A DNA stretch of 64,000 bases from Plantago major (lineage: Eukaryota; Streptophyta; Magnoliopsida; Lamiales; Plantaginaceae). The stretch is from assembly GCA_026545765.1 (NCBI GenBank), contig CM048841.1:5713712-5777711 (forward strand). Reading direction: 5' to 3'. This document shows, piece by piece, positions 1 through 10,634 of this stretch. How positions within the stretch are numbered: position 1 is the first letter of the stretch; every line of letters starts with the position of its first letter. The notes beneath the pieces were generated by a model. That model worked only from the letters and a program-made list of their open reading frames with translations. It was not told the DNA's origin and made no database searches. Both the position numbers and the translations under genes were made by a program.

Positions 1-2
1 GA

Positions 3-464
3 GTAGTTGAAGATGACAAAGGAAATGCCAAGGTACCTTGAGATGACCATTCCTCATCTTGCTTTGTGAATAATTCATTTCCACCACTTTTTATTCACCT
101 CTCCTGGATTCGAAAATATTCTCATTTTTGTTACTCTGTACTTTTCTTCTCTTTTTTGTTTCTCCTTTTTTTCTTCATGCACTGTACTTTCTTCAAGCAT
201 GTTGAAGAAGTTTTTATACATAACCTCGTGCAGTCAGTTATAAAGGAGGATGATGAAGATCTGCAGGGCCTCAAGAGTGAATGGGGTATGGAAGTTTATG
301 AAGCAGTTAAGACCGCCTTGGAGGAAATGAATGAATACAATCCAAGTGGTGGTTATTCGGTTGCGGAGCTCTGGAACTTCAAGGAAGAACGGAAAGCAAC
401 ACTTAAAGAAGTCATCCAGTACATCTTCAATCAGATGAAGACACTGAAACGCAAAAGAAACTGA
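3..464 (+). CDS. 3' end of an FDM/IDN2-type protein (XH domain), partial
   Basis: The last two exons of a gene that starts upstream of the window: 3..32 and 234..464, split by a GT-AG intron (33..233, phase 0). The encoded C-terminus reads GLKSEW, VYEAVKTALEEMNEYNPSG, ELWNFKEERKATLKEVIQYI and ends TLKRKRN. This is the signature of the XH domain at the C-terminus of FACTOR OF DNA METHYLATION / IDN2 proteins. These are plant coiled-coil RNA-binding proteins that act with IDN2 and SGS3-like partners in RNA-directed DNA methylation in the nucleus. The XS and coiled-coil regions lie outside the window, so the paralogue cannot be named. A likely 3'-UTR intron follows the stop (469..555; donor GGTATGTAA, acceptor CTACAG). 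An AATAAA-like signal lies near 650. Confidence 0.88.
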
Positions 465-664
465 AGAGGTATGTAATGTTGTCCATTTTTCAAATGGAGA
501 AAAATGTAGTAAGATTTATATCATGTGCATTGATAATACTGTAACATGCCTACAGGTTCATATCTGTGTGGAAAACTGAAGGATACGATCGTATGGAATT
601 CCGATCGATATTATTAGCTTTTGCTGGTTGTCTCAGCCGATGTTATGTGTAATAAAATGCTAGT

Positions 665-1340
665 ACTACTTTAGAATTGTGTTGTAGTCTAATATATATA
701 TTCAGCATTCGACATTTCAGTATGCATGTTATGCTCAAGATTGGACTTAAATTAAGCTGTAGCTCTACCGTAACTTATGTTCCATTATGCTCTTCCGCAA
801 CTTATGTTTTACATAATTACTTTAAATTTAGATATAATAGAGCAATTTGTCCTTCGTACAACTTTCCACCGTCTCCAATTACTAAATTTTACTATGACTC
901 TTTTCAAAACGGTTGGTCTCATTACTCCGATTTATAAAATTTCAGTACTCTTTCGAAACGATAGATTTCATAAACTTTCATCATCTCATTTCAAAATTTC
1001 AGTATGTGATTTTAAAAACGTACGCATGAAACATTCGTACGGATATCTGCGAGTCAACGTTGCGTATTGAAAAAGAAAGTTATCCCGGACCAACATATTA
1101 GTACTAATAAAAACATCGAATTATTTTGTACTTACAGTGCAATTTGACAGGAGTATTCATTTGTGATTTTTTTTTTGGCTAGGTTAATACATCAGGTATT
1201 GCAACAAATTAACAAGAGCAGGGAACAACTAATTACAATAGAATCTCATCTAAAACAATTTACTACTCCATAATGTTTCATCAATATCAATTAAATGTTC
1301 TCAATTAATCTAGCTACAATTTTGTTTTTCTTTTTTCTTT
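665..1340. other. Intergenic, no gene seen
   Basis: AT-rich DNA between the FDM-type 3' end and the CAF1 3' end. The short open frames here (for example 677..937) have no family resemblance, no splice support and simple composition. The right part, about 1160..1347, is probably CAF1 3' UTR. Confidence 0.5.
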
Positions 1341-1347
1341 TTTATTC

Positions 1348-2169
1348 TCATGAAGAGTGAGTATACTGTGCTTCCAAACCATACAGAATCCCAGAATACT
1401 TATCCAGCGAACCGCTGAAGAAGTACTCCTTCAACTTCCTAAATGTATACGACGTAAGCAAACTATCCGACCCTGCCTGATGACAGACCCCGACCCGCTC
1501 AACTTCCAACAGCTCCGCTAGCTTGTTCAAACCGCCATGCAAGCTGTTACAGAACTTCATCAAATGTTTGATGTCATAAAGCACCGGAAAGTAGACGCTG
1601 ATCAACTGAAAGAATTCCTCTTGTGAATCAGGCAAGTTCTGGCAAGTCAACAGCTTCAACAAGTACCCGAAATCATACCCACTGTGGAAAGTCACCCAAT
1701 ACACATTGTCATTCAATACAATCCCAGACGACATGAGAAGCTCCCCCAAACGCCTCGATGAGACGCCTCTATGGTTGTGCATTATGAAATCTATGCCACT
1801 CTGGCGCAACAACTCCACAGATTCGTTGGCGTAGACATCTTCCTCAGGGTTGAATTCGCGGAGATTGAATTGCCAGCAGCAGAGGTTATCTGTTCCACAT
1901 GTAGGCAAGTTCCCTTTGTGGTCTGAAAATGTCAGCCCTAGCTGGATAAGTTTCAACATATCGACATTTTCTTTCAATGTTTGGTAATGGTAATCACTTG
2001 CGTTCTTAAAATATCCCACCGGGCGAACTACAATGCCAGGGAACTCCGTATCCATGGCAATGCAGGGATATTCGTCCACAACCTCGCGAATTAACACAAA
2101 TTCTTCGTCCAAATTGTCCTCCCAAACATCTCGGATTTGTATACATCTTTTTTTAGGTGAAAGTGGCAT
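1348..2169 (-). CDS. CAF1: CCR4-associated factor 1 (CAF1) deadenylase
   Basis: Intronless gene of 273 aa. The poly(A)-specific 3'-5' exoribonuclease subunit of the CCR4-NOT complex shortens mRNA tails in the cytoplasm. All DEDDh catalytic residues are visible: D40 and E42 in AMDTEFPG, D166 in SGYDFGYLL, and H230 with D235 in [11 protein letters not shown]. The length and single-exon structure match plant CAF1 homologues (Arabidopsis CAF1-7/-11 type). I take the ATG at 2169 (MPLSPKKR); the frame is open 15 bases further up, but only to a TTG. A splice donor on the minus strand near 2390 (CACAAG then gtttgt) suggests a 5'-UTR intron. In Arabidopsis, family members are stress- and wound-induced; nothing in this sequence establishes regulation. 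The family call is firm, the paralogue is not. Confidence 0.95.
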   Translation of the reverse strand: MPLSPKKRCIQIRDVWEDNLDEEFVLIREVVDEYPCIAMDTEFPGIVVRPVGYFKNASDYHYQTLKENVDMLKLIQLGLTFSDHKGNLPTCGTDNLCCWQFNLREFNPEEDVYANESVELLRQSGIDFIMHNHRGVSSRRLGELLMSSGIVLNDNVYWVTFHSGYDFGYLLKLLTCQNLPDSQEEFFQLISVYFPVLYDIKHLMKFCNSLHGGLNKLAELLEVERVGVCHQAGSDSLLTSYTFRKLKEYFFSGSLDKYSGILYGLEAQYTHSS

Positions 2170-2872
2170 CTCTCTCAGTTTCAATCAAAGATTTTATCCT
2201 AAAATGAAATTGGAACAAATCTGTCAAAAATCACATTATATGGGATGATCTTCTTTGTGAATAGCAAAGGAATCAAAAGATGATGAAAAGGTAGAATCTA
2301 TGGTAAATCCATGTTTAGTTAGTTGATTGCTACAATGAGAACATGAATGATAAGAACCAAAAAAATGTCAATTGAAATAAAAACAAACCTTGTGATCGAG
2401 AAAGATGATGGATTGACCATCAAACAATGAATTAATGGTGCAACAATAAGAGATTTAATCTAAAGCTTTGAAGAAGCATGCATGGTGATGGTGAGATAAT
2501 AGCTAGGTTACTATATATGGAAAAAAATACGGCTTTTTTTCCTCACTGAATGCAGTTTTTCGTGCTACTCTGCTAAAATTGAACCTGTATTTTTGGCAAA
2601 TAGTGATTTTTTTAATAACACATCTAAGATTTTAATTTAGTTGACCACTTCAAAGTTCAAACTGTCCTACTTGTATTTGCATGTGTGACTACTAGTATCA
2701 CTAACATGCAGATAGTATTCGTTTTGGTAGCTTAATGCATAATTTACTGGGAAAAAATCATCAAACAAAAAAAAGGAAGAAGTAAATAAGATTGAGTTTA
2801 AGTGGAGTGGAAGGAAGTTTACAACTAATCAAGCATTAAGTTTTCTTTCTTTAGTAAATGGGTGTTGAGAAA
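2170..2872. other. CAF1 5' UTR/promoter side, no gene
   Basis: AT-rich upstream region of CAF1. It holds a probable 5'-UTR intron donor near 2390 (minus strand). A TATATA tract lies near 2510..2520 on the plus-strand numbering. No open frame is supportable here. Confidence 0.4.
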
Positions 2873-3072
2873 TACAAACTTTTTGCAAGAGATCGTCTCT
2901 CGGAGAGACCAATTCAACATCACATATTTACGTATAAACATCATATGTTTAACTTCAAATATCGTGTGTATAATAAACTTGCATTACATAGCTAAACATG
3001 CGATATTTGTGACAAAATATGTGATGTTTGATTTAGTCTCTCCGACAGACGGTCTCTCGCAAAAGTTACTCA
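2873..3072. mobile_element. 200-bp MITE with long terminal inverted repeats, 8-bp TSD
   Basis: The left arm (ACTTTTTGCAAGAGATCGTC) and the reverse complement of the right arm (ACTTTTGCGAGAGACCGTC) are near-identical, and the inverted similarity continues about 60 bases inward. The element is bounded by a direct repeat TTGAGAAA at 2865..2872 and 3073..3080, an 8-bp target duplication as made by hAT transposases. It has no coding capacity. Confidence 0.8.
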
Positions 3073-3289
3073 TTGAGAAAAGTGTGCATGCGGAGATTAG
3101 TGTAGAAAGATGGGTTTGGCTAATTACAATACTACGTCGTATTGTACTAATCTCTGTAGACAATTACAAATCTAACAAGTGACACAATCAAACAATTAAA
3201 AATTAATTTATAAATAACTTTAATAATTTCAGTAATTTTGAAAATACAAATTACACAAAATTGCAAAACTCACCCCCTAAATATGAAGT

Positions 3290-3740
3290 TTACATTTTAA
3301 ACCTTAATATATCTTTCTTCTCCAAACCTCACACCACCACCACCACCTCCATCATCAACACACCACCACCATGGTGTCCGGAGCTCCAGTCACCGATTTT
3401 TTTTGAAAAAAAATTTCTTCGAAAAATGCTTCCATGGAGCGTTGAAGCTCCATGGAAGCTCAAAGCTTGAGCTCAGCTTCCATGGAGCTTTGAAGCTCCA
3501 TGGAAGCACAGAGCTTCGTCCATGGAAGCTATGTGCTTCCATGGAGGAGATGAACCAGATCATGGTTCCATGGAGGAGTCTCCAATGGAAGCTCAACATC
3601 GTCTCCATAGAAGCTCCGTTGAGCTTCCATTAGAGACGAACATATCCAGATATGGACTTCCAGATCTGGACTAGATCTCCATGGAAGTTCTGTTGAGCTT
3701 TCATTGAAGAACGGAGATTCAATCTTGAATTGATACAATG
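3290..3740. repeat. CCATGGAAGCT-rich repeat (copy A)
   Basis: A CCA-rich run (3341..3372) is followed by about 300 bases in which the words CCATGGAAGC, AGCTTCCATGG and GAAGCTCCATGG recur in both orientations, forming overlapping palindromes. The same layout (CCA run, then CCATGG/GAAGCT words) recurs near 21.3 kb and 25.1 kb. Open frames through it on both strands (rich in FHGALKLHGS-like repeats) are by-products of the repeat. The outer boundaries are not resolved. Confidence 0.6.
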
Positions 3741-4785
3741 GTTTAAATCGTAGTACTAACATTAGTATAATGTGACAGTATTAAAGTTAGCCATCCCCTA
3801 GAAAGATATAAAAGTAGGTGAAAGTAAAAAAGTAGAGTCGACAATAGAATAGAATGTCTCCTTTGAAAATTGAATTGCCTCGGGCCTCCGCTCATGGTGC
3901 TTGTGGAATAATGATAATTGCCTCCTATGATAAAACTATGTTAAGGCAGTATATGAGCAAAGCACTTCAAATACCGAATTCTACGAACATACTTTGAAAT
4001 CTAACGATGTAAGAGTGTAGAGAGCAAGAGAAATAGATAGTGAGTTGTACATGAATTCTTATCAATTATTTCGATGAAAGTGTGCACCCTTTTAAAAAGA
4101 TCAGCTTGATACGTTGCACATCAATTAGTATGAAACCACACTTCCAGAAAGTAACCTTCACCAAAATGTCAGTATGACTAAACAGGTTTGCACCCGTATG
4201 ATGATCGACGTTCGTGAATCCTATGCAGTGGTCAAGGTGTCTGCTACTTATTCTCGCCACAACGAACTCACTACTTCGTCCCACAAACGAGTTACTACTC
4301 TTGTCCCGATGAGATCACTACTTTGGCCCACAAACATATTTTTTTCTTTCTATTATCTCTATCTCCTTTAGGTTGCGTTTTCAAAATTATTTGTGTTTAG
4401 TCCAATGAGACCTACATCTAAATGATTAAGTCAACTCCACACATTTATGCCTCAATTAACAGACATGCACTAAATACTCTTCCGCCTTATGAAAACTAGT
4501 GATCAACACATTAGTGACATACTATTCAAACATAAATGCACATACATGAAAATCATATTTCCAACCTATGAGATTTATAGGACCGAGTCACCACATGGTC
4601 TAAAAGCTCATCCGTTCAACTAAAATTTCACAAGGGAAATGATACTACCTACTCGTAAATAACTAGAGTTATTAAAAAAATATTTAGTTTTGTTAAAAGC
4701 CTTTTCGATATAATTTACAATTATTAAATTAAATTGCGGTGAAAGTTGCCCTAAAAATGTAACGTGTACTTGGGCGAGAATGGAC
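3741..4785. other. Intergenic, no gene seen
   Basis: AT-rich sequence with short unsupported open frames on both strands (4066..4284, 4174..4371) that share no recognisable motifs. Nothing supports a gene. It may hold old LTR debris, but I see no terminal repeats. Confidence 0.4.
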
Positions 4786-4787
4786 CG

Positions 4788-4854
4788 GGCTAGCCCAAAT
4801 GTGTAATTAGCCCAAATGTCAAACTAGGGCTCAGTTATCCCCTCTATATATAAT
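4788..4854 (+). promoter_or_regulatory. eS12 promoter: two site II-type motifs and a TATA box
   Basis: Two AGCCCA motifs (4792..4797 and 4809..4814; TGGGCT on the other strand) lie upstream of a TATATATAAT box at 4845..4854. Site II elements (TGGGCY) are typical of plant ribosomal-protein promoters. This placement just upstream of the first eS12 exon fits growth-linked TCP-type regulation, which is inferred from the motif. Confidence 0.6.
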
Positions 4855-5063
4855 CTCAGTCGAGATACACAGTTGCTTCATCTGTTCGCTCGTTCATCTT
4901 CTCAAACAACCAGGTTTCTTCATGATTTCATATGCTCAGATTCATTTTCTTGCTTTTCATCGAATTATTATTTCTGGTTTTTTTTTTATTTGGCTTAATA
5001 AAATGCTGATCTATTTTGTTGAAAGCAGGTTTGATCGAATCAGCTATCAACAAGGAAGAAGAC

Positions 5064-6692
5064 ATGTCTGGGTATTTTAATCAGTCTTATTTCGACTACA
5101 ATTGAATGCATCTGATAGAAAAATTAGATTTTTCATGGTATTAAAAAAGAACGAACCTTTTGTTTTGATGCTCTTTTCATGTATTAGAATTAGCTGTGTT
5201 TATACATAGTTTTAATTTGTTTTCTGCTTGTAGCAGAATTGGGCATTTTTCTGGATTTTTTTGTTAATTAGGCTTTTGTTCATAAATTGGTTCTGTTTTT
5301 TTGTTGTTTTTGTTAATTAGTTGAAGTTTGTCTGATCATTTGTTCGTATTTTTCTTCTGTTGTGTTTATTGTCAATTTGTTAATTGCTTGAAGTTTATTG
5401 CTGAGTTTGTATTTATTTGCTAATGTAATTGGATTATTTGGGAGATTTTAGGTTGCTCACTGTTCTTAGGTCATTTTTCTTGTGATCTCCTTTTTAGCTA
5501 GTTTATTTCGTTGTGGTGATGAATAATGTTGTTTATATTTAGTCTTTACTTAGAAATGCTCTACTTTGCTGTGAAAGAACTGCATTTTTCATTCCAGTTT
5601 TTGCATTTTAGGAGTTGCTAGTGTTGGGTTATGCTTTAATATTTCCATGCTCTACCTAATGATTTAGAACATTTATGCTCGTCCCCTATTATGCATTTCC
5701 ATTTGATTCAGAGGACTTATATTTGATAATTCTATGATGATTACTTTTAGGTTTTTGTAATTCATATAGTATGTTCTAAAAACTGCATGTTCTCTTATAA
5801 CATACCAAAATCATGAATGGCACTTATCTGTGTTTTCTCTCTTGTGCAGTGAAGAAGCTGCTCCTGTTGTTCCTGAGGTTCCAGCTCCAGCTCCAGTTCT
5901 TGGTGAGCCTATGGACCCAATGACTGCCTTGCAGCTTGTGCTCAGAAAGTCACTTGCTCATGGAGGTCTCATCCGAGGACTTCATGAGGGTGCAAAGGTG
6001 ATTGAGAAGCATGCTGCTCAGCTCTGCGTCTTGGCAGAGGATTGCAACCAACCAGATTATATTAAGTTGGTGAAGGCTTTATGTGCTGACCACAATGTTA
6101 ACTTGATAACTGTTCCAAGTGCCAAGACCCTCGGTGAATGGGCTGGTGTAAGTGTATACTGCTGCCTTTTTTTTCGATTACATTTTATCGCAAATACATG
6201 TTCATGATTGTTGCACTTGGTTTTGGGTATTTTGGGTATTTTGTGTAAATATGTCTGAATAGATAGATTATGTACTGTTTATCCTTTTGCATTTGGTTTT
6301 GGGTATTTTACAATCAAGAAGCATCTTTAAACTCGTATGCTTTGACGATCACTATGTTTAATCAGTTCTTGAAGACAATGGTAATGACGGAGATATAATC
6401 TTGAGCCAGTTGTCTTACATTTGGCTTCGGGCACATTTATATTGCCTTTAATTTTAGTTATGATTGATTCTTGAACAGTTGTGCAAGATTGACTCTGAAG
6501 GAAATGCCAGGAAGGTTGTTGGAGCCTCATGTGTTGTCGTGAAGGTAGTACACAGAATGGAAGCTTTTTTTTGACATTTTGATCAATTGAACCATTTTAA
6601 TTATCTGATGCTGACTTTTGGTTTTGATGTAGGACTTTGGAGAGGAAAGTGAAGGTCTCCATGTTGTTCGGGAGTATGTCAAGTCGCACTGA
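5064..6692 (+). CDS. RPS12: 40S ribosomal protein S12 (eS12)
   Basis: Four coding exons: 5064..5071, 5850..6147, 6479..6544 and 6633..6692, all with GT-AG introns, encoding 143 aa. A non-coding first exon ends near 4913, with a 5'-UTR intron at 4914..5028. The protein begins MSGEEAAPVVPEV and contains LVLRKSLAHGGLIRGLHEGA, LCVLAEDCNQPDYIKLV, LGEWAG|LCKIDSEG and VVKDFGEES, ending VREYVKSH. This is the eukaryote-specific eS12 protein of the small-subunit beak (L7Ae-like fold). The length matches plant eS12 (about 144 aa). The start is fixed by the only upstream ATG with a phase-compatible donor (GG|gtattt completing Gly3). There are no defects, so it is expected to be functional. Confidence 0.97.
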
Positions 6693-7412
6693 GAACAGAA
6701 ATATCATTTCGAAGACATTTTCAGAACCAAAGGCGTCGATGAATCTTCTATCTGTTCTGTTTTCTTGAAATTGGTTATGCAAGAAATTGAGTGAGTACAT
6801 TTTTGGTATCTATTATGTACTGAAATTTTTGGAAGCTTTTTTATATGATTTCTTTTATAGACAAAGATCGCTTGTGATTTTGTCAACTGCTGTTTTATTC
6901 ATCGACTTGATATCCATCTCCAATACTTTTCTTGTTCGCAACATAACGGCAAACTTTTTAATAAAACTGCTGGAAGGTATTGTATTAGATGCGTACCTGT
7001 TTATTTGTAACACAAAAGGCAAATTTTTTACTTCCTCCGTTCCGTTCCATGACAAGCCCCATTTTGCCATTTTAATCGTCCTACAAGAAGTTTCTCATTT
7101 CTATTTTTGGTAATACCTTACTCAACTAATACCTACATAAACTTTAATATTTACAACTTTATCAATCCACTTATTTATTTTATTCTTTATTCATTTAAAT
7201 AATACTCAACTTTCCACATTAAAAATCCACTATCACTTTTTATTCATTCTTTATTATTTTTATACTCAAGTCAAACAAGTACTGGTTGATTATAATACTC
7301 AACCAGTACATCAACGGCGCTTGACTGGATTAATCATACGCGGTGCTTGATCGGATTAATCATGTGCGGTGATGAAAAAGTTGCTTACTAGTATGTTGTG
7401 ACGACTAATAGG
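6693..7412. other. eS12 3' UTR and intergenic MITE-like debris
   Basis: The eS12 3' UTR comes first. A fragment with Stowaway-type words follows (CTTCCTCCGTTCC near 7032), then AT-rich sequence resembling the inner part of such MITEs. I found no matching right end, so it is probably a truncated copy. No gene. Confidence 0.4.
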
Positions 7413-7548
7413 GATTTCGTAAAATATTTATTTTATTTATTTTTTTTTTTTTGGGAACCAAGGACGTACTTTCTCTATTCCAAAACAGTGTCAAAACAAA
7501 GTCGATCCCAACCGGATCCAGACTATACAACCGCTATCAAAGACAAGT

Positions 7549-8697
7549 TTATCGAGTTAAAATAGAATCAAGCATCGCTACTCTAATCTTACTAGTCAAA
7601 ACTGAATCTAACCGACTTCTGATAAGCACAATCTGTAAAATATCTTGTGCACTCCCTACTCGACTTGTGGCATTACCAAACACCTTCTCATTTCGGAGTC
7701 TCCATACATAGTATAGTGTTTCCGTAGCACACAATCTCAGAAGTTTTGATTTCCAAACTTTGCGACTTGCTTGTTGTAGCCAAACTAATTCTCTACTCCA
7801 TTTCAAAGGCACATGATTACAACCAAACCATTGAAGAACAGTTTTCCAAATGTGGGAGGTGAAAGAGCATTCAAAGAATAGATGGTCAATACTCTCTCCC
7901 AAACCACAAAAGCAACATAATCCATCCGTAGCAATCCCCCACTTCAAGATTCTGTCCTTCGTAGCAACTTTACCATGACAAATCATCCACATGAGGAACT
8001 GAGCTCTAGGCCTTGCTAAATTGTTATAGAACAGCTTCCTCCATACCATATCAGTCCCAGCACCACGAAGATCACTATATACAGTAGCAGTTCTATACTT
8101 GCCACCAAGTTGAGCATCACTCCATCCGTTAGTCTGTGACACTACAGTCCTATGCTTGAAAATAGCTTTTACAATCCAGGAACAACTTGTGTATGGGTGA
8201 TACTCCATGACATCAACTTGCTTCAAGTAATAACTATGAATCCACTTAACCCACATCTTATCTGCCTTGGCTTGAAGATCCCAAAGAAGCTTCCCAAAAG
8301 TGGCAATATTCCATTCAACCAGTGAAATCACTTGCAGCCCCCCCTTATTCTTTGGTTCACATATAGTATTCCATGCTATAGGCGCCTTTCTGGTGATTTC
8401 CTCACTTCCACTCCAAAGGAAGCTCCTGCAGTGTGCCTCAATATGTCTCAGAACCTGTTTAGGCATAGGAAAAACCCGGAGCCAATAAGAAGTCATGGCA
8501 AACACAACACTCCTAATCAGCTGCAGCCTCCCAGAATAGCTCAGTAATCTTGAAGACCAATGTTTCATTCGAGCAACAACCCTTTCAATAAGAGGAAGAC
8601 ATCTCTGTATAGTGAGCTTCTTACTATCCAGTGGAACTCCCAAATATTTGAAAGGCAGTTCACCTTGTACAAAACCAGTCCTTTTTGAAGTTGACAT
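7549..8697 (-). pseudogene. LINE reverse transcriptase, C-terminal part (zf-RVT region)
   Basis: An open frame of about 380 codons lacks the catalytic RT core. It starts within the conserved segment GELPFKYLGVPLDSKKLT and runs through GRLQLIRSVVFAMTSYW, NKGGLQVISLVEWNIA and the zinc-binding RT tail (LFYNNLARPRAQFLMWM, CCFCGLGESIDHLFFEC). It ends before any RNase H. The family is plant L1-type LINEs. The frame opens at the inversion junction, so its apparent start is an artefact. It cannot make an active protein on its own. Confidence 0.85.
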
Positions 8698-9562
8698 TAC
8701 TCAACAATGTCAAGAGCATATTACCATTAAGGATGCTAAGGGTAGGAAATTGGTGCAGAAGGTTGTTTATGAGTGGAAACCTCCTTTTTGTTGGAAATGT
8801 CGAACAATAGGCCATGATTGTTCTATACACACTAGACCTGATGTGGATGTGCGCAAACCACCAAATAAGCAGCCTGCAAAGCAGTGGCAGGCTAGAGCTG
8901 ATCACAAGAAAACGCAGGGTGAGGGTACAACTACTGCCACCTCCAATCTTGCGTCTACCCATGCTGGTTCATCTAGAATTTTAGACAAGGGAAAAGCTCC
9001 TATGCAGAGTGAGCCTCCTGATCCTGTACCAAATGGGTCTAATGCGGATTCTATTCGAAGTGGTGAAGTATTTTGTCGTAATGCTTTTCAGCCTCTACTG
9101 ACAGGGAATGGTCTGGATAGAGGGCCTGCAAAGTTCCATGATCCTTACATGGAATGTTCGGGGCTTAATAAAATAGCCAGGCATGTTGAGATTGGCTCCC
9201 ATCTCAAGTCTCTAAATGTTGCCTGTGTTGCTTTGTTTGAAACTAGAGTTAAAAAGGTTAATGCTAGTCGAATAAGAAGGAAGTTGGGTACACACTGGTC
9301 TGTTGTTGATAATTATAATTATCATGATAATGGTCGAATTTGACTTCTATGGGATCATACTAGGATTGATGTGAGGTTCGTGCAGGCCATGGACCAGTTG
9401 ATTCATTGTAGTGTACATGGCACAGATGGTATTTTCATGCTATGGCTCACTGTTATATATGGACACAATCAATTAGAGAATAGAAGATTGCTTTGGACTG
9501 ATATTGGCTCTATAGCTCCATCTGTCACTGGACCATGGATTTTAGCGGGAGATTTCGTAAAA
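8691..9562 (+). pseudogene. LINE ORF1 end plus start of endonuclease (inverted segment)
   Basis: On the plus strand the frame encodes VDITQQCQEHITIKDAKGR, then a CCHC-like knuckle (FCWKCRTIGHDC) typical of plant LINE ORF1/DUF4283 proteins. After a stretch of low-complexity linker comes the start of an exo-endo-phosphatase-type endonuclease (ACVALFETRV). A TGA at about 9342 interrupts it, and the homology resumes with WLTVIYGHNQLENRRLLW and PWILAGDF up to the target duplication. ORF1 and ORF2 motifs now lie in one continuous frame. This is the inverted 5' half of the insertion at 7413..9562. Confidence 0.75.
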
Positions 9563-9660
9563 AATTGCTCATGTTGATTTCTTAAACAAAGTTTAGAGGG
9601 GCAAAGAGTGATTCTGAGGATAATGAATGTGAATACTAGAGTGCGGTGCAGTTCTCTGCC

Positions 9661-9733
9661 CTAAAAAAAAAAAAAAAAAAAAAAAGTAAAAAAAAAAAAA
9701 AAAAAAAGAGTAAAAAAAAAAAAGTGTATACTA
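9661..9733. repeat. Poly(A)-rich low-complexity tract
   Basis: Three runs of A interrupted by single GT steps. It lies about 100 bases beyond the LINE target duplication, so it is not that element's tail. It may mark another old retro-insertion. Confidence 0.8.
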
Positions 9734-10634
9734 CCAAGTAAACAGCTTTCGTCATTTCTTCACACAAAGGATAGACTAGTTAGACACCAACTATATTGGT
9801 CCAAGGCAAGTAGATGGAAAAGGATTTAAGAAAGAATTTACCAATCGAAACTGTTCTACTATAGGCTACTTTCACTAATGTATCTACTTGACCTTGTGGG
9901 TTGGCTTCTCTACGTTCCCAGTCTTTGGGAGCTTTTACCTTTCTCTGTCAGGGAAGATAGAAGCCTTTTGAGAAAGAATATTCCAGTAGTTCGATTTAGC
10001 GCCTCGTAGAAGAGATGAATATTTCTTCCTCTCCGGCAGAAAGTACAGAAGATAAGTTGATCTCTCTACACCTAACTCACCTAACTCACCTAACTTTACT
10101 TCCTAAAGTTTCATTATAATAATTTAATTAACATTTACATTTCCCCAAGTAAAGTTTCATTATAATAATTTCATTTACCGTTTAAGATTAATACATAGTC
10201 AAAATTAGAGACTGTTAACCCTAAAAATTCAAACTGAGACTAGATTAGCGGGACGGATAGAGTAGCATTACAAGTAGGGGAGAGCTTCAAATCATGCACG
10301 TACTTTTACAAACTCATAAAAAGAAATAAATCGGACACAGTTTAATTCCTCCAGATATATAGTTCGTTTCAAGTTTAGTAAGCGTTAGAGTTTCACCTTC
10401 CATTTTGGCTTCAAGAAGCAACAAAATTCTGTATACAAGGTTCAGTTTCTATGTATCAAAATCATATATTACTACTGATGAGTTCCAGAGCTATCTTAAT
10501 GTTGGGTGGACACAAGGCTCAGAATATTCAGATACAGCTATATATATCATAGTGACCGTTGCAAAGATAAACGCAAATGCAAAAAGGAAAATTGTTCAAC
10601 TATGATGAGTCGTGGTGCTTCACATGCAGGTGGT
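9734..10634. other. Intergenic; left part may be organelle-derived
   Basis: No gene is visible. About 9770..10070 has a more even base composition than its surroundings and a texture (CTTCCTCTCCGGCAGAAAG and AGAAGCCTTTTGAGAAAG words) that reminds me of plant mitochondrial intergenic DNA. This is an impression only. The right part (10400..10634) is probably SDF2 3' UTR. Confidence 0.3.

Larger units (their letters stand above)
7413..9562 (-). mobile_element. LINE (L1-type) insertion with twin-priming inversion
   Basis: A direct repeat GATTTCGTAAAA (12 bp) lies at 7413..7424 and 9551..9562. Next to the left copy a poly(T) run (about 7430..7453) marks a minus-strand 3' poly(A) tail. From there the minus strand encodes the 3' part of the LINE reverse-transcriptase frame up to about 8697. 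Beyond that point the 5' part of the element (nucleic-acid-binding ORF1 end, then endonuclease start) runs on the plus strand. The middle (rest of the endonuclease and most of the RT) is missing. An inverted 5' segment, an internal deletion and flanking target duplications are the known product of twin priming. Confidence 0.85.

Noticed and set aside
1348-2184. Longer CAF1 start at 2184
   Set aside because: The codon there is TTG; the first ATG (2169) gives the family-like N-terminus.
3403-3762. Overlapping open frames on both strands, rich in FHGALKLHGS/ELPWSF-like repeats
   Set aside because: They are translations of the palindromic CCATGGAAGCT repeat; every frame is open because the repeat has few stops. 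No protein family match.
8660-8962. Minus-strand frame reading through the LINE junction
   Set aside because: It is antisense to the zinc-knuckle ORF1 segment and exists only because of the inversion.
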